The notes below the pieces were generated by a model. It saw nothing but the letters and a program-made list of their open reading frames with translations, ran no database searches and was not told the origin of the DNA. Position numbers and translations under genes: made by a program. From Condylostoma magnum (taxonomy: Eukaryota > Ciliophora > Heterotrichea > Heterotrichida > Condylostomatidae), in assembly GCA_920105805.1 (NCBI GenBank), contig CAKKTI010000173.1, positions 1,245 to 40,344 of the forward strand: a stretch of DNA of 39,100 nt, in the 5' to 3' direction. Of this stretch, positions 11,038-23,270 are shown piece by piece. Each line of letters begins with the position of its first letter. Position 1 is the stretch's first letter.

Positions 11038-14000
11038 TTAACTAAAATCACCTTCTCTCTATATTTTACAAATTGGTATCCAATCTTCTTGAGTTACAAG
11101 TCCTAAAAACAAGGGTTGATCCGTCTCTGGGTTAAAACTGGAATTAATAAGGCCTATGACAAACTCTTTACTTATAATTTTCCCTTAAGTTTTACTATAA
11201 TCGAGCAACCCTTTACTTTCATTTGGTACATCTGCTTCTATTACAACTTTATCTATACTTTCTAAAATTTATGAGTTTTCATTTATTTAGAATCCTTGAA
11301 TTCACTGTAAATTTACTTCAAATGTCTTTTTAAAGGCTGGTATTGATATTGCTCTAGTATTGCTAACTTATTAAGACATCTCTCATGAGTTCTCTATTAT
11401 AGTAGTAAGATCTCCAACCATGTTTTTGTTATTGTATTCGATTTCACTCTCAATATCAGATTATTAGTATATTAATAAACAGTAGTCTTTATTTTCGGTC
11501 GGTATTGTATAAAAATGAGCTGCATCCGAGGTAAAATGCTGAATATTTGAATTTATAAACCTTATAAATTTAAACTCTTGATAACTTATACTTGCAGCTC
11601 CTAGCCAGTTAGATACAAATCCTAATTTTGCAATACTTAATTTTTTTATATCTTGGTTACTGCTAATTTTATTCTTTTCCAATTTGTTTTATATTAGATC
11701 AGTTTCCTTTATTATTTTCAACTAATACATTTCTAGTCGCAAAGATTCTTATAGTTCTAAAGCTTCTTATAAATTTGTTTGTAGTCTATTTTAATTGTTG
11801 TCTTCCTCATTTTCAGAGTAATTCGCATTATTAATAGCTCCTAAAAGAGCCGTTTTATTACTGAAATCTATACGAGTGTCTTATTAATCGGCTTATTAGT
11901 CATTTATGCTACCAACTAATGTAATATTCTAGCATTTAAGTCAGAACCTCTGATTAAAATCACCCCTGTTATTATTCCGTTTACTAGTTGAAGGTCTTTA
12001 CAGTCCATAAATAGTGATATTATTTCCCTAAGGATTAACAAACTAGCTTTTAAGTTTATACTAAGCACTCGTATATCCATTTTTTATAGACCTTGGAATT
12101 CTTTCTCTAGAATACAAATGAACTTTAATTTCATCACATGGATCAATATAGAAGATCATGTCAGATACTGTTTTCAGTATATTTGAAAACGATTTCAAAT
12201 GGAGAGATGACAAGTGATGTATTGTTATTAATCTTGTTTCATTAAAAATAACATCAGTAGATCAAATTATCATCCCTACTATCTTTTTATTCGCTATTAT
12301 CCAGTACCACTATGCATCAAATTAGTACTCTAAGTCAATAATTAGTTGCTCAACAGTTGGAAGATTTTCTTTGAATAAGTCATCTAGTTAATCATAATAT
12401 CTGTTAAGAATTGGAACTATGATGAATTCTGATATTCCTATAGGGCTCATCAATATTTATTCAGTTTTTACTTACTTTTTAGAAAAGTTGAGTTGTATGT
12501 CATCAGGATTCTCAATTAAATCTGGATTTATTACTGAGCTGTCAGATTAGCTTAAGTCGGGAGTATAGGCTTGAGGGCTATGAATACCAGGCGTGAAAGC
12601 CTCATTGACATAGTCTTCTAGTATATTTTAATCAAATTCACCTTTTTCACTAAGTGATCGGTATATTTTTACTTGTTATTCCACGAGACCGGTTAACCAC
12701 TGTTAAGAAATAAAATCATCAATTGTTTGTTATTATAACTCTGAATAGATTACTCCTGTGACTATTCTATTTGAATACTATTGCCTTAATTCGTCATTAT
12801 CAACATTATTCATTGCTTCCAGAACTATTTCTTCAACTAATTATTATACATTGATTTCATTCAAAAGCATTTCTAGTAGTAATCTTAGTACAAACTCTGA
12901 TATATTAGAAAGTAATAATCTAGGAGTGAACTATTGCTCAGTCTCTTATTAGACTAATTAATCAAAGTTTGGTATTTCAGTATTATAGCTTTTCTCATCA
13001 TTTTGGGAAGATTATTATGTCTGCTTGATTGATTAGTTTTCATTATATTCTAATTATACCTCTTATCACTCATAGTCAGGATTTTAGTTACTATTTTTCT
13101 CTTAGTCTAATTCAAACTCTGATATCTCTTATAATTGATTATCTAATAGATCCTCTATACAATCTAGTAAAATTTATTCAGATATTTATTAAAGTGAACC
13201 AGCTACTTTTTTTTCCTTTTAAATTGTATTTCCTATTATAACCTATAATTCTTTTTACAAATATTCATTTATAGTATCTTTGGCAATTTCTTTACTAATT
13301 TATTGTATTTAGTATTTTAGAATCAATTATGAAGCTAATACAGAGCATTATTCATCTTATTCTTAAATGATCATTTCCTCTACTAGGTTATTGAGTATTA
13401 AAGATTATTCATCTTATAATTAATTCTCTTTTAAAATTTCTTCTGATATTTCCAATAAAATTTAATCAATAAGATCCTCAAACCCATTACTTGCAATTTC
13501 AATATTTATGCTTTTATTCAATTAGTCATAACAAATCTATTATAAATTATCATTAACAGCAGTTTCTATAAAATCCTCTTACTGTTATTCAAATTACTTA
13601 TCTTATTCCATAGAGCCTACAATGTCTTACACAAATTCAAATGACTAAATATCCATTAATTCTTCATACAATTAAGTCTAAATAATATCATTTATTTCAC
13701 TTTGAAATGATTCATATGTTATTTCATCACAAAAGGTGTTGATATGATCATCAATATATAAATTTGATACTAAATCAATAGCATTTTCAAATATTTGCAA
13801 GGACTCCTCATTAACCATCTTTTCTATTTCTTCATTGCACACAAAATCAATATACTCCTTCCTAATCTTTTAGGAAACCTTGTAGTTTGCAATATGTTGG
13901 CTGTCTTCATTTATAATACTTATAAATAAACAATTAAACAGGTCTTTTGTTAACTCGTGGATACTAAAATCTTCTAAATCATATTATAATACTTAGGTTA

Positions 14001-15327
14001 ACAACATATCATAAATTTCTAATTAAATACATTCATTCTCCTCAGCAATAACAGCCTTTACAGCAACATCCTAACAAGTATCTTCACTCAACTAATTTAA
14101 AATAGATTCATAAGCACTTTTCACAATAAATTCATCCGAACATAGTTCTAAAATATAATCTTAAATAAGAAATTCACCAATATAGCAATCTAAGAATTAC
14201 TATAATGAAATTTCTGTAAGCATTAAAGTTTCAATCTCTTCATAGATTCCATCTGTAACAAATCCTCCTTGAATCTCCACAACTGCTTCATTAACTATTT
14301 CACTTATTAAGCTATTAAAAACAATCTTAGAAAACCTTTTGGATTAAGTTGCTTTTTGGATTTTAGGTAACTAAAAACTTTTAAAATCAGCAAATGTCCT
14401 TCTAGCTCTATCATCTCGCCCAATAAACAATTATTTTCTTTCACTTAGTATTAAAGCTTATACAAATTTGAATTTTTATAGCTTTTTATGACTAACATAC
14501 AATTTAAGTTATCCTTGTTTTACTTTGGCAAACGAGTTTTGCATTCTGGTCTTGTTTGTTACTTTGAGTAAGCAGGGATCTTTAGTACTAAATCCTGTTA
14601 TTTGCTAAGCAAAGCAATTTTACAGTCAATCCATGTCACTTTTCATCTTATCAACATAATTTTTCCCTTCTCACAAATATACTAGATTTCATTGCCCTTT
14701 GCTCTAGTCAAATATCCCGTACTGTTTTCTTCACTGATTAATCATTAGCATGGTCTTAACAGTCAGAAGCCTTAAAGTATTTAGCATCTCTCCAAACTCC
14801 AACTGTACTTTTAACTCATTTCCCCACTAATTTTCCTTAATGTTATAATCCATATTAAATAGGCTTTAAATTGCTTCCTCTCTTACCTATATAAGAGCTT
14901 ATACCTTCTATACAAAACTGAGTTTATTTTTTACACTTAACTACTCTTTTATTACAGCTGCATACTACTCCCTTTAGTCTAAATCTCATATATAATTAAT
15001 AAATCCGTCTCTATGATGCTCAGGTATGTTATTACAATCCCATACTCTCTATAACTCATTTTACTCACTCACCAAACCAGCAATTGATTATTACAGCATG
15101 CCTTTAGGCTTTTATTACTTCCTAACAGAACTAACTGAGCCTTTATTTTATAGAACGATCTTTTTACCATCCGCGGATTATTTATGCCTCTATAGCATCA
15201 TTCTTACCTCTCTAGACTAATATACAGGCTGAGGAAACCCAAACTTGTCTAGTTTTCCCAGCCAAAACCTGTCATCTCACTTTCTCCTTGGTGATTCTTT
15301 TCGTTTTAATTTCGGCAATTTTGACAT
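11038..15327 (-). CDS. Large acidic helical protein with a possible C-terminal acetyltransferase-like fold
   Basis: A single frame of 1429 codons before the stop opens with MSKLPKLKRKESPRRKW. At least ten in-frame TGA fall at good Trp positions (RKWDDRFW, NYIWDLD, NQWRKQYG, MDWLQ, GMIIWSTD, NQRFWLK). Residues 1-300 are basic and probably globular. About 300-950 is a long acidic, helix-rich stretch full of Glu, Ile and Gln. Residues 965-1075 contain YWIIANKKIVGMIIW followed by ITIHHLSSLHLK and FYIDP, which resembles the core strands of a GNAT acetyltransferase; this is only a topology-level suggestion. A short coiled coil and a second small domain (LGLVTQEDWIPI) close the protein. It ends at tandem TAA TAG (11038-11040, then 11035-11037). 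The start lies 79 bp downstream of the METTL3-like gene's stop. I do not recognise the family; an axonemal or cortical role is conceivable but not shown. Confidence 0.75.
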
Positions 15328-15406
15328 AAAATTTAAATAATTTGAAAAACTTTGAAATATCAGGATAATAAATTGATGTATAGAATAAGCTAATTATATG
15401 AGACTA

Positions 15407-16372
15407 TTAACTAAACTAAGCTTTGATTCCTTGGTACCAATGAACAGGACAATTAAGTTTTTGAGTTACCATTAATTTATTTCCAGTAAATTATGAGTCA
15501 ATGCATTTTATCAGGTCTGGTCCAGGCACGAAACTTACTCCTCTCCAGCCAACACAATACTAGACATAAACATTCGCCTTGTAGTCCTCAGTGTGTCCTT
15601 ATAAGCCAGTTGTGATTGATATAAATCCGCTGGATACGTCAAAGTAATTGGATTCCAGTCAATCAATGGCATTATGTGTCCCTAAAATAGCAATAACACC
15701 GTTATCTACTAGCTCATCTGCTCCGTATAAGTCCGCTATATTATCTACTTCTATAACCGCTGCTTCGTACTTTCCTATATTGTTTCAATCGCCGCCAAAA
15801 CTAAATCTAAGAGGAAACAGCTTACTTTCTGACTAATGTACAAACTTACAGTACTTTATAGCTGGGCAATTACTTTAAAAAGGACAAAGCCCTAGGGATT
15901 CATTAGTTCATTCAAAGATTTAAGCGTTTTCAATGTTTTGTTAAGTTTATTCTGTATAATAAGCCTAAAAATCAAATTCTTAGGTTTCAGTTTCAATTTC
16001 TCCCGGAGGAGAAATCGGCTTCTTTGGCTTATCTTTTACCAATTCTTTGCTTAACTTTGCCAACGCTTCTTTATCAATTTCATTTATCTAGAGAGCTTGT
16101 TGTACTCCTATTTCTATAAAATCAGCTTTTAAGAGATTTTCTTCAATAAGATTTTCAAACACTGATTATACATCGACGTTCTTTAGGCACATTCTGCCGT
16201 AATGTTTAAACATTCTTCTTATATTTCTGATGATTGATATAGAGTCTATTGGAATTTAGCATTTTAGAAGATAAAGGACAAGTGCATATTTAAGCTCTTA
16301 CTCATTAGAAGGAGGATACCTAATTTCATCCTTTGAGCGTGATCTGGACCTTTTTCTTCTGGGACTTCGCAT
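15407..16372 (-). CDS. METTL3/IME4-like MT-A70 family protein lacking the catalytic DPPW motif
   Basis: A 321-residue protein. After an Arg/Ser-rich start and a helical N-terminal half it shows NESLGLCPFQSNCPAIKYC followed by KFVH. This is the C-x5-C-x5-C-x3-H zinc finger of METTL3, including its ESLG lead-in. The MT-A70 fold follows: GKYEAAVIEVDN aligns with GKFAVVMADPPW of METTL3, then DNGVIAILGTHNAIDWL and YCVGWRGVS, and a C-terminal Trp strand. DPPW is replaced by EVDN, so it is probably catalytically dead, like METTL14 or ciliate MTA9-type subunits. It may be the structural partner of an active RNA or DNA adenine methyltransferase. Three TGA read as Trp. The natural C-terminus falls at the TAG 15416-15418 or the TAA TAG pair starting at 15409; with TGA-only termination it would run into the next gene. 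It diverges from the zinc-finger gene at 16482. Confidence 0.72.
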
Positions 16373-16481
16373 TTTTATTATTCTTGTAAATCTGCTTATT
16401 TCCTCAAAAGTAACCTAGACAATGTGGTAAATTACCAGCCTTATTACTAACTAAATCTATACTAAAATATTGTATAATAAA

Positions 16482-17324
16482 ATGTAAGGAGAATTAAAAA
16501 GATCAACATCCTTCAGTAAGCCAACCAAATCTATAATGAGAAAACAGCGGAATTAAAGTCCAGTGCCAAGTTTGAAGGATAAAAACAAATGTTGGGTTTG
16601 TAGAAGTGCATTTAAAAACAGCCCAGAAACTTGCTTTTAGTGCAATAATAAAGTTTGTAAAGTTCACAACCTTAATATCATAGGGAAATCATAAAACCCT
16701 GTTTGTGATAATTGCTTTAAAGATCACATAAGATAAGAAATAAGAAGCAATAGGCAGTGTGAAATTGATGAGGTTTAATAAAACATCAATTAAATAATCG
16801 AGTAAAATGATTAGTTCAAGGAAGAAATATAAGCTTAATAGCAGAAAAAGGCGAAATTAAGGGATCAGTCTTAGAATATAGAGGAAGACTACAATAAGAA
16901 AATAGCGATCATATAGAAGAAAATTAATCAATAGTGTTCAGCAAATGAATCTAATGGCAAATTTTTAAACAATATAAAACAAGCATTGCAGGAATCTTAG
17001 CAAGGTGAGTAGGCTGCAAGGTAAAAATACGAATTTTCTTAATAAGAAATCGATATCCACCAGTAAGAGCTTAATTAACTATAAGAACAAATTAGTGATT
17101 ATCAATCATAACTATAAAATGCAGACGAAGACTCTAAATAAGCCGTCCAAATAGAAAGACTCCACTCTCAAATTTGCCATCAATGCTTTAGAAAAATACG
17201 AATTTAATTTGAGGAATAGATCAGAAAAGTACTAGGACCCTCAGTTTTTTCCGTAATTGCCTCTAAGTCAAATATAAGCAAAAACGAGACAAGCAAGGGA
17301 TGCAATGGATGTTTCGTGTTTTAG
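16482..17324 (+). CDS. Zinc-finger (FYVE/B-box-like) coiled-coil protein
   Basis: A 280-residue protein starting ATG TAA (Met-Gln). Residues 40-85 hold paired Cys/His motifs: CWVC, CFQC, CKVH and CDNC, a treble-clef-like zinc module similar to FYVE-related or RING/B-box fingers. Residues 90-230 are a Gln/Glu/Lys-rich coiled coil where most Gln are TAA or TAG. A second CxxC pair (CHQC, CNGC) near the end may bind zinc. The upstream ATG at 16482 is preferred over 16536 because the intervening residues look coding. The end is placed at TAG 17322-17324, which leaves 98 bp to the next ATG; otherwise the frame runs to TGA 17394-17396. Function unknown; similar modules bind membranes or ubiquitin ligase partners. 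Confidence 0.65.
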
Positions 17325-17422
17325 TTAGTTAGTACATTTAAATCCATAATAATTTTATCTATCAAACTCTATAAGGTATAACTTCGAATCTTTTGAATTG
17401 GCTTTTACCTGTCCTGTATATT

Positions 17423-17965
17423 ATGAGATTCAATAAGCAACTAATAGCACAGATTGTGAAAGGTGTATGGTAAGCTTATGAGGCAAGGGAGTATCCTATA
17501 GCGATACCAAGAGCACGAAAAATATGGGAAATATAATCAGATATATTCAGAATTTTACTGCGTTTTAGAGAATGTACTGAGTCACTTATGTATAAAATCG
17601 ATAAAGAGCCCTATAGAGTAATCAAGTATCTTAAAATTATAATCAAGCAGAATAAAATTACAGATATAATAGTATCGTCTCCTAATAGTTTCAGATGAGG
17701 AAATCCAGCTATGAATATGATTAGACTAATAGAGCAGATTATGGCGATTTGACTTAGTTATCTATTCTTTACAAATGAAGGGTATTATAGGTAGTACATA
17801 GGACTTGATAAGATTAAGGACCCTGCTAGAATAAGGGACAGCTGTATTGGATTACTGGCATAGTTCCACATTATAATTCACCCGTATAGAACATCCTCTG
17901 TTAATCCTTGAATAAAACCATTCAAAGCTCTTCCAGTAAGTGCAAAAATTCCAGGTTTATTATAA
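17423..17965 (+). CDS. Conserved-looking protein of unknown function
   Basis: A 180-residue frame starting MRFNKQLIAQIVKGVWQAY and ending KALPVSAKIPGLL before TAA 17963-17965. It is rich in Ile, Arg and Trp with predicted helices, and two TGA read as Trp (SFRWGNP, MAIWLSY). I do not recognise a family. The frame choice rests on codon composition and low Gln content; a competing frame from ATG 17305 is Gln-rich and less protein-like. It converges with the MFS gene, whose TAA is at 17986-17988, leaving 20 bp. If only TGA stopped translation, both genes would penetrate each other by more than 100 bp. Confidence 0.6.
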
Positions 17966-17985
17966 ATATTCACATCTTAAGACCT

Positions 17986-19059
17986 TTAAAACGGATCATC
18001 TAGACTTTTGACCTCCTATTCATTCTGATTATTCTAAAAATTCTACTCAGTATCAAAATCTTCCTCTATAAATGAAATATGCGTTAATTTTGCATCGTTT
18101 GCATTATTAACAGTAGTGTTATTACTTTCATTTTGAGCCCTAGGACTTAAGTTATCATTTTCTTAGTTGCTTCTTTAGCTTACAGACCCAGATCTAGCTG
18201 AGTTCCTAATGTCGATACTTTCTCTGAGGTTTTTAGGGGAAAAGAACCTAACATGATTCCCTTCTTTTCCATTATCTTCCGATACCTCCTCGTCCTCCTC
18301 TGAAATCTACACGACATATCCAAAGCCGGGGATTTGTAGGTAACTTGGTATATCTTCCTCCTCCTCTTCACCCTCTATGTCCTTTCTTTCGGTCATAGGG
18401 CCATGCTCAGATTAGTTTTCCTGCAATTGCTCATATCTTTACTACTAGGGCTGCTATACTGGCCTGGGAGGAATATAAACCTACTTAGGATCTTCCAGTC
18501 TGGCTGAAATGATTATAAAGCATATAAAATTCATCACTGAAATTATAAAACTTGGCAGTAGAATTGGATGAATTGCAAAACTAGATTCAGAACTTACCAC
18601 TTATGTTTTATCTGGGAACCCTAGAATACCTCCGATTAACAGTCCTGTTATTTAGCCACATATAAGAGATATAGAACTGATTTTAGCAGCTTTGGGGTAA
18701 TCCTCGTAGCAGTTTTAACTGTACTATTAGCTTAATTACTGTATACAAGCTACCTTTGATAGGGGTATAGATGAGCTTAAAGCACCTGTAAAAAACCTTA
18801 CTAAAATTGCACTCTGAACGTTTTAACTAAAACCAAAAATAAAAGTGTTCAAAGAGGACAAAACCACTGTAATTGTTATAGGTGCTCTGCATCCACATAG
18901 TCTTGCTACATAATTTCAAAAAGGGCCAAATAAACTTCCGCCTATGTGAAACGAAGCTAAAAGTAAACCAGTATACAACATTACATCTTCCCCATCGTTT
19001 ATTTCATCTACATAACTGTAGCATAAAGGATATATGAACTGGTTAAAACTTACAGACAT
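17986..19059 (-). CDS. Half-size MFS transporter (six helices) with long acidic tail
   Basis: A 357-residue protein. Residues 1-175 match the N-terminal half of major facilitator proteins of the ZIFL/tetracycline-resistance type. Six helices include MLYTGLLLASFHIGGSLFGP (helix 2), VRFFTGALSSSIPLSKV (helix 4, with the family's RF-G core) and GQITGLLIGGILGFP (helix 5). TGA encodes Trp in GPFWNY. Helices 7-12 are missing; instead a hydrophilic, Gln- and Glu-rich tail (EEEEED, many Asn/Ser) runs to the TAA. It may work as a dimer of halves or as a non-transporting relative. Helix 1 looks short, so the true start may lie upstream; the 15-nt segment gtaagttttaaccag right after codon 2 could be an in-frame intron. 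Confidence 0.7.
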
Positions 19060-19164
19060 GTTAGCGCTTTGGCATATAAGCACACATTGTAAAGAGTAAA
19101 CTTCCTTTCATTAAATTTCTCTTATATCTTTTCTTCCCATTTAATTAATTTAAATTTTCAGCAA

Positions 19165-19809
19165 ATGGAATTTAATCCTTTCCAGCTTTTTTGGACTGTT
19201 AATAATTGCGAGCCTGATTTTGATAGTAATCAGTATATCCAGGAGTACTGGGGGTTTCTAAGCTCCTTGCTTTTCTTCATGCCATGAATCATAAGACGTG
19301 GATTACTCAGATATTAACCTCTGCCAGCCAAGCTGTATAAATGCTATCACTCCTTGATAGCTGTGGGATTTGCAAGTTGCTTGTACCATTTCAGACTTAA
19401 CTATTTCACCCAGTTTATCGATTTATCTATGATTAGTATAGCTGAGTTAAACTTTATTGCAGCTACTAAAGATCCAGTGTCATAAAAGCTGGAAATGTGG
19501 ATGTGTTTGGCATTTATAGCGCATTTTATACATCCTGGACCCTTTGTATTAGTTATAGGAGTACTTTTTGCGAAAATATTGCTATATTCAGCTTCCGTAA
19601 TAAAAGATATTTAACTTTCTTTGAAGGTTCTTGCAGTTTTGATTATTTTCATGAATTTTGTCAGTTTATTATGCATTCCTCTGGATATATTGTGCAGTGG
19701 ATACTTATACTACCACTCTTTATGGCACACAAGCATAATGATCTTTTGCTTTGCAGGGGCTATTGGACTAGAATTACTACACAACAGGAAGTTTTTGAAA
19801 TTAGATTAG
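19165..19809 (+). CDS. Alkaline ceramidase-like (CREST superfamily) membrane protein
   Basis: A 214-residue, multi-pass (about seven helices) protein. The CREST pattern is visible: Ser-x3-His in ASCLYHF (about residue 72), an Asp in FIDLSM (about 84), and HSLWHTS near residue 183, which supply the metal-binding His and Asp set. CREST members hydrolyse amide bonds in membranes; alkaline ceramidases release sphingosine from ceramide in the ER or Golgi. One TGA reads as Trp (FMPWIIRR). The chosen end is TAG 19807-19809 after KFLKLD; the next gene's ATG at 19842 overlaps the only TGA of this frame (19843-19845), which supports the TAG. It is divergent from the MFS gene over 105 bp. Confidence 0.68.
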
Positions 19810-19841
19810 GTAATTTTCAGCAAAATGGTTAGATTAATTAA

Positions 19842-20270
19842 ATGAGCCAAAATATAAAGAAAAATCCAGCCCTTTATATACAGCATCTACAAAATCTAAA
19901 CAAAGCTAAGCGATAGCAAATACAAGAAAAGGGCAATGAAAAGAATGACTTTCATGTTTTCTTCAATGGAGCTAATTAGTAAAGAGTTAATGATTAGTTA
20001 GTAAGAGATTCGAGCAAGGAGCCAGGAATAAGAAAAAGATGAAACCCTGCAGGAATTAATAGGAAAAAATGAGGAAATATAACGCCTCATCACTAGCTTA
20101 AAAGTCTTAATCATGATGGGAATTAAGACTATAAAAGCAATATACAACCTAGAAAATAATGAAACAGATAGGTGAATGGAATGGATATAGCTAGTCGAAT
20201 AGACAGATTATCCCCTTAAAAGAAAAACCAAGTGCTAGAGTATTTAGAGAGGCTTGAAAATGATATATAG
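19842..20270 (+). CDS. Small basic protein, possibly KATNIP-like N-terminal module
   Basis: A 142-residue frame: MSQNIKKNPALYIQHLQNLN at the start, then DFHVFFNGANQQR, a basic segment with three TGA-encoded Trp (RKRW, RKKW, RKQW), and a C-terminal helix RLSPQKKNQVLEYLERL before TAG 20268-20270. The NGAN motif after a Leu/Gln-rich helix recalls the N-terminal microtubule-associated region of KATNIP; this is a weak resemblance. Two GT-AG segments (19979-19997 and 20172-20194) would, if spliced, give a different middle section that is more coiled-coil-like. The stop is one base away from the convergent neighbour's stop. Confidence 0.5.
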
Positions 20271-20271
20271 A

Positions 20272-21063
20272 TTAATTATTAAAAGCATCTGATACTAATA
20301 TTTCGCGAAACTCTTCATAGGTAATACAGTCATCTGTGAATCCTTTTAGTTATCTCAGTTCTTGGAAAATAGCATTAGCTAGAATCTGAGGATTTGCTTA
20401 TTTCTGACTTGCATTTAAACTTATTGACAAAAGGGTTATAATATTGTCTCTAGTAACTGTTCCTTCAATAAATTCTAATAATTTAAAGAAAACTGTTTAA
20501 AATTTACACAATAGTTTGATAGTATGTAAATATTTATAGTAACCTTTCTAGGCCTTTGCTCTTGGCTTTAAACTCTTAGCAGCTTATAAGGAATTGTTAA
20601 ATTATCTAAAATCAATTCACTGTTTTAGCAAAGGAGTCGTAAGAAGTGCTCAAAGACTGCCTTCACATACATAGCAGTCTAGCCAGAATTATGATATAAC
20701 ATTAATATGTATCTGTCTATCACCATCAATGTTTCTAATATAGTTTTAACTACTGTCTAATGTTTGTTGATATAATTTACTAAAAACAACTTCGTTGAAT
20801 TACTAAGATCGTTTACTTTCCTTCTATTATTACTGCATATCTGTAAAAGTACGCCGAATGAAGTTTTCTCCGCTTCCAAATATCCTTTAGTCTCTGGATT
20901 AGGCTAAAATTGTTTGGGTAAATTTCTTAGATCAGATAAAGTTGTTTATTTAGCTAGACTAAAGCATAGGGGATGTTTATTTAAACTTTAATCTTAGATA
21001 TCTTGATACTATTACTAGTAAGTACTTTTTTATCTAGTCTTAAGTTTATTCCTTAGATTCCAT
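20272..21063 (-). CDS. Protein of unknown function with weak EF-hand-like end
   Basis: A 263-residue frame starting MESKEQTQDQIKKYLL. The middle contains GSGENFIRRTFTDM, a Gln-rich stretch, and WLDCYVCEGSLWALLTTPLL (one TGA as Trp). The C-terminal third is helical and ends with GFTDDCITYEEFREIL, which resembles the second half of an EF-hand without a full loop. The stop TAA (20272-20274) leaves one base to the convergent gene's TAG. Function not recognised. Confidence 0.62.
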
Positions 21064-21186
21064 TATTAGTATGATGAATACTAGACGAAAGATAGGCTTT
21101 AAGATGAGTGTTATTATTTATAGCTTAAAAACAGGATAGTGATTTATTCAATAGGTTTATTTAGTATATAATCATAAACCATAAAA

Positions 21187-21327
21187 ATGTTCTTTTTACA
21201 TCCTAAAAGCGAAACCTAAGCAGAAGATAGAGAAGGAGCAAGAAAGTTTACAATTTACTTAGGAATAGGAATTCTATCAGTAGCGGTAATGAGACTAATT
21301 CCCTACTTAAACAAGGCTAAAAATTGA
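21187..21327 (+). CDS. 46-residue single-pass membrane protein
   Basis: ATG TTC TTT TTA CAT opens a frame of 46 residues that ends at TGA 21325-21327. A hydrophilic N-terminal half (SETQAEDREGARK) is followed by one helix (FTIYLGIGILSVAVMRLIPY) and a short basic tail. Size and layout resemble small mitochondrial import or respiratory-complex subunits such as Tom7 or Tom5, but no diagnostic residue is seen. If real, it is one of two genes here that end at TGA. It is divergent from the 21063 gene over 123 bp. Confidence 0.5.
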
Positions 21328-21455
21328 TAATTGATTTTTTAAACTTATTTTCGATCTTATATTTAATTGTATTAAGATAGCAACTTTCTGTTATTATCTC
21401 TCTTATTTCCAAAAACCATACTATTAAAATACTAAATCCATAACTATCACAACTA

Positions 21456-21707
21456 CTAATCCTCTTTAGGAGGAGGCCCACACGGTTAGATCATCCTCAA
21501 TAGCAAGTCATGCTTGGTTCTTCCTATGCTTTAATTTTCAGCAGTTGACATATACACTAACCTTGAATGATGTCCCATATGCGAGGCTAAGCTATCCCTT
21601 TGTATATTTGTTCCCCAATCCCACTTATTAAAATCTGCATTGCCGGCTCCTACGTACTTTTACTACAAGTGCTCGATTTACGATTAAGCATTATATCTAT
21701 CCGACAT
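21456..21707 (-). CDS. SF3B5: Splicing factor 3B subunit 5 (SF3b10)
   Basis: 83 residues, full length for this family. Diagnostic stretches are MSDRYNAQSQIEHLQQKYVG, NADFNKWDWGTNIQRDS, SHMGHHSRL, and the nearly invariant C-terminal LRMIQPCGPP. SF3B5 is a small subunit of the SF3b complex in U2 snRNP, where it packs against SF3B1 and SF3B3 during branch-site recognition. Gln codons are TAA and TAG in the body, yet the protein must end at KED followed by TAG TAG (21459-21461 is the Asp codon; TAG 21456-21458 is the stop). This is clear evidence that TAG both encodes Gln and terminates. It starts 31 bp downstream of the kinase gene's stop, on the same strand. Confidence 0.95.
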
Positions 21708-21738
21708 GATTTTATTAAAACTTACAAAACTAATTTTA

Positions 21739-23232
<1,494 letters not shown>

Positions 23233-23270
23233 TTATAATGATACAAGATTAAAAGTATAAGAGTAAAGTA

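Noticed and set aside
17305-17640. Gene starting at ATG 17305 (MDVSCFSQLVH)
   Set aside because: It overlaps the end of the zinc-finger gene and becomes Gln-rich; the frame from 17423 is more protein-like.
18180-18371. 63-residue Arg-rich frame on the minus strand
   Set aside because: It is a shadow inside the acidic tail of the MFS-like gene, which is read in another frame of the same strand.
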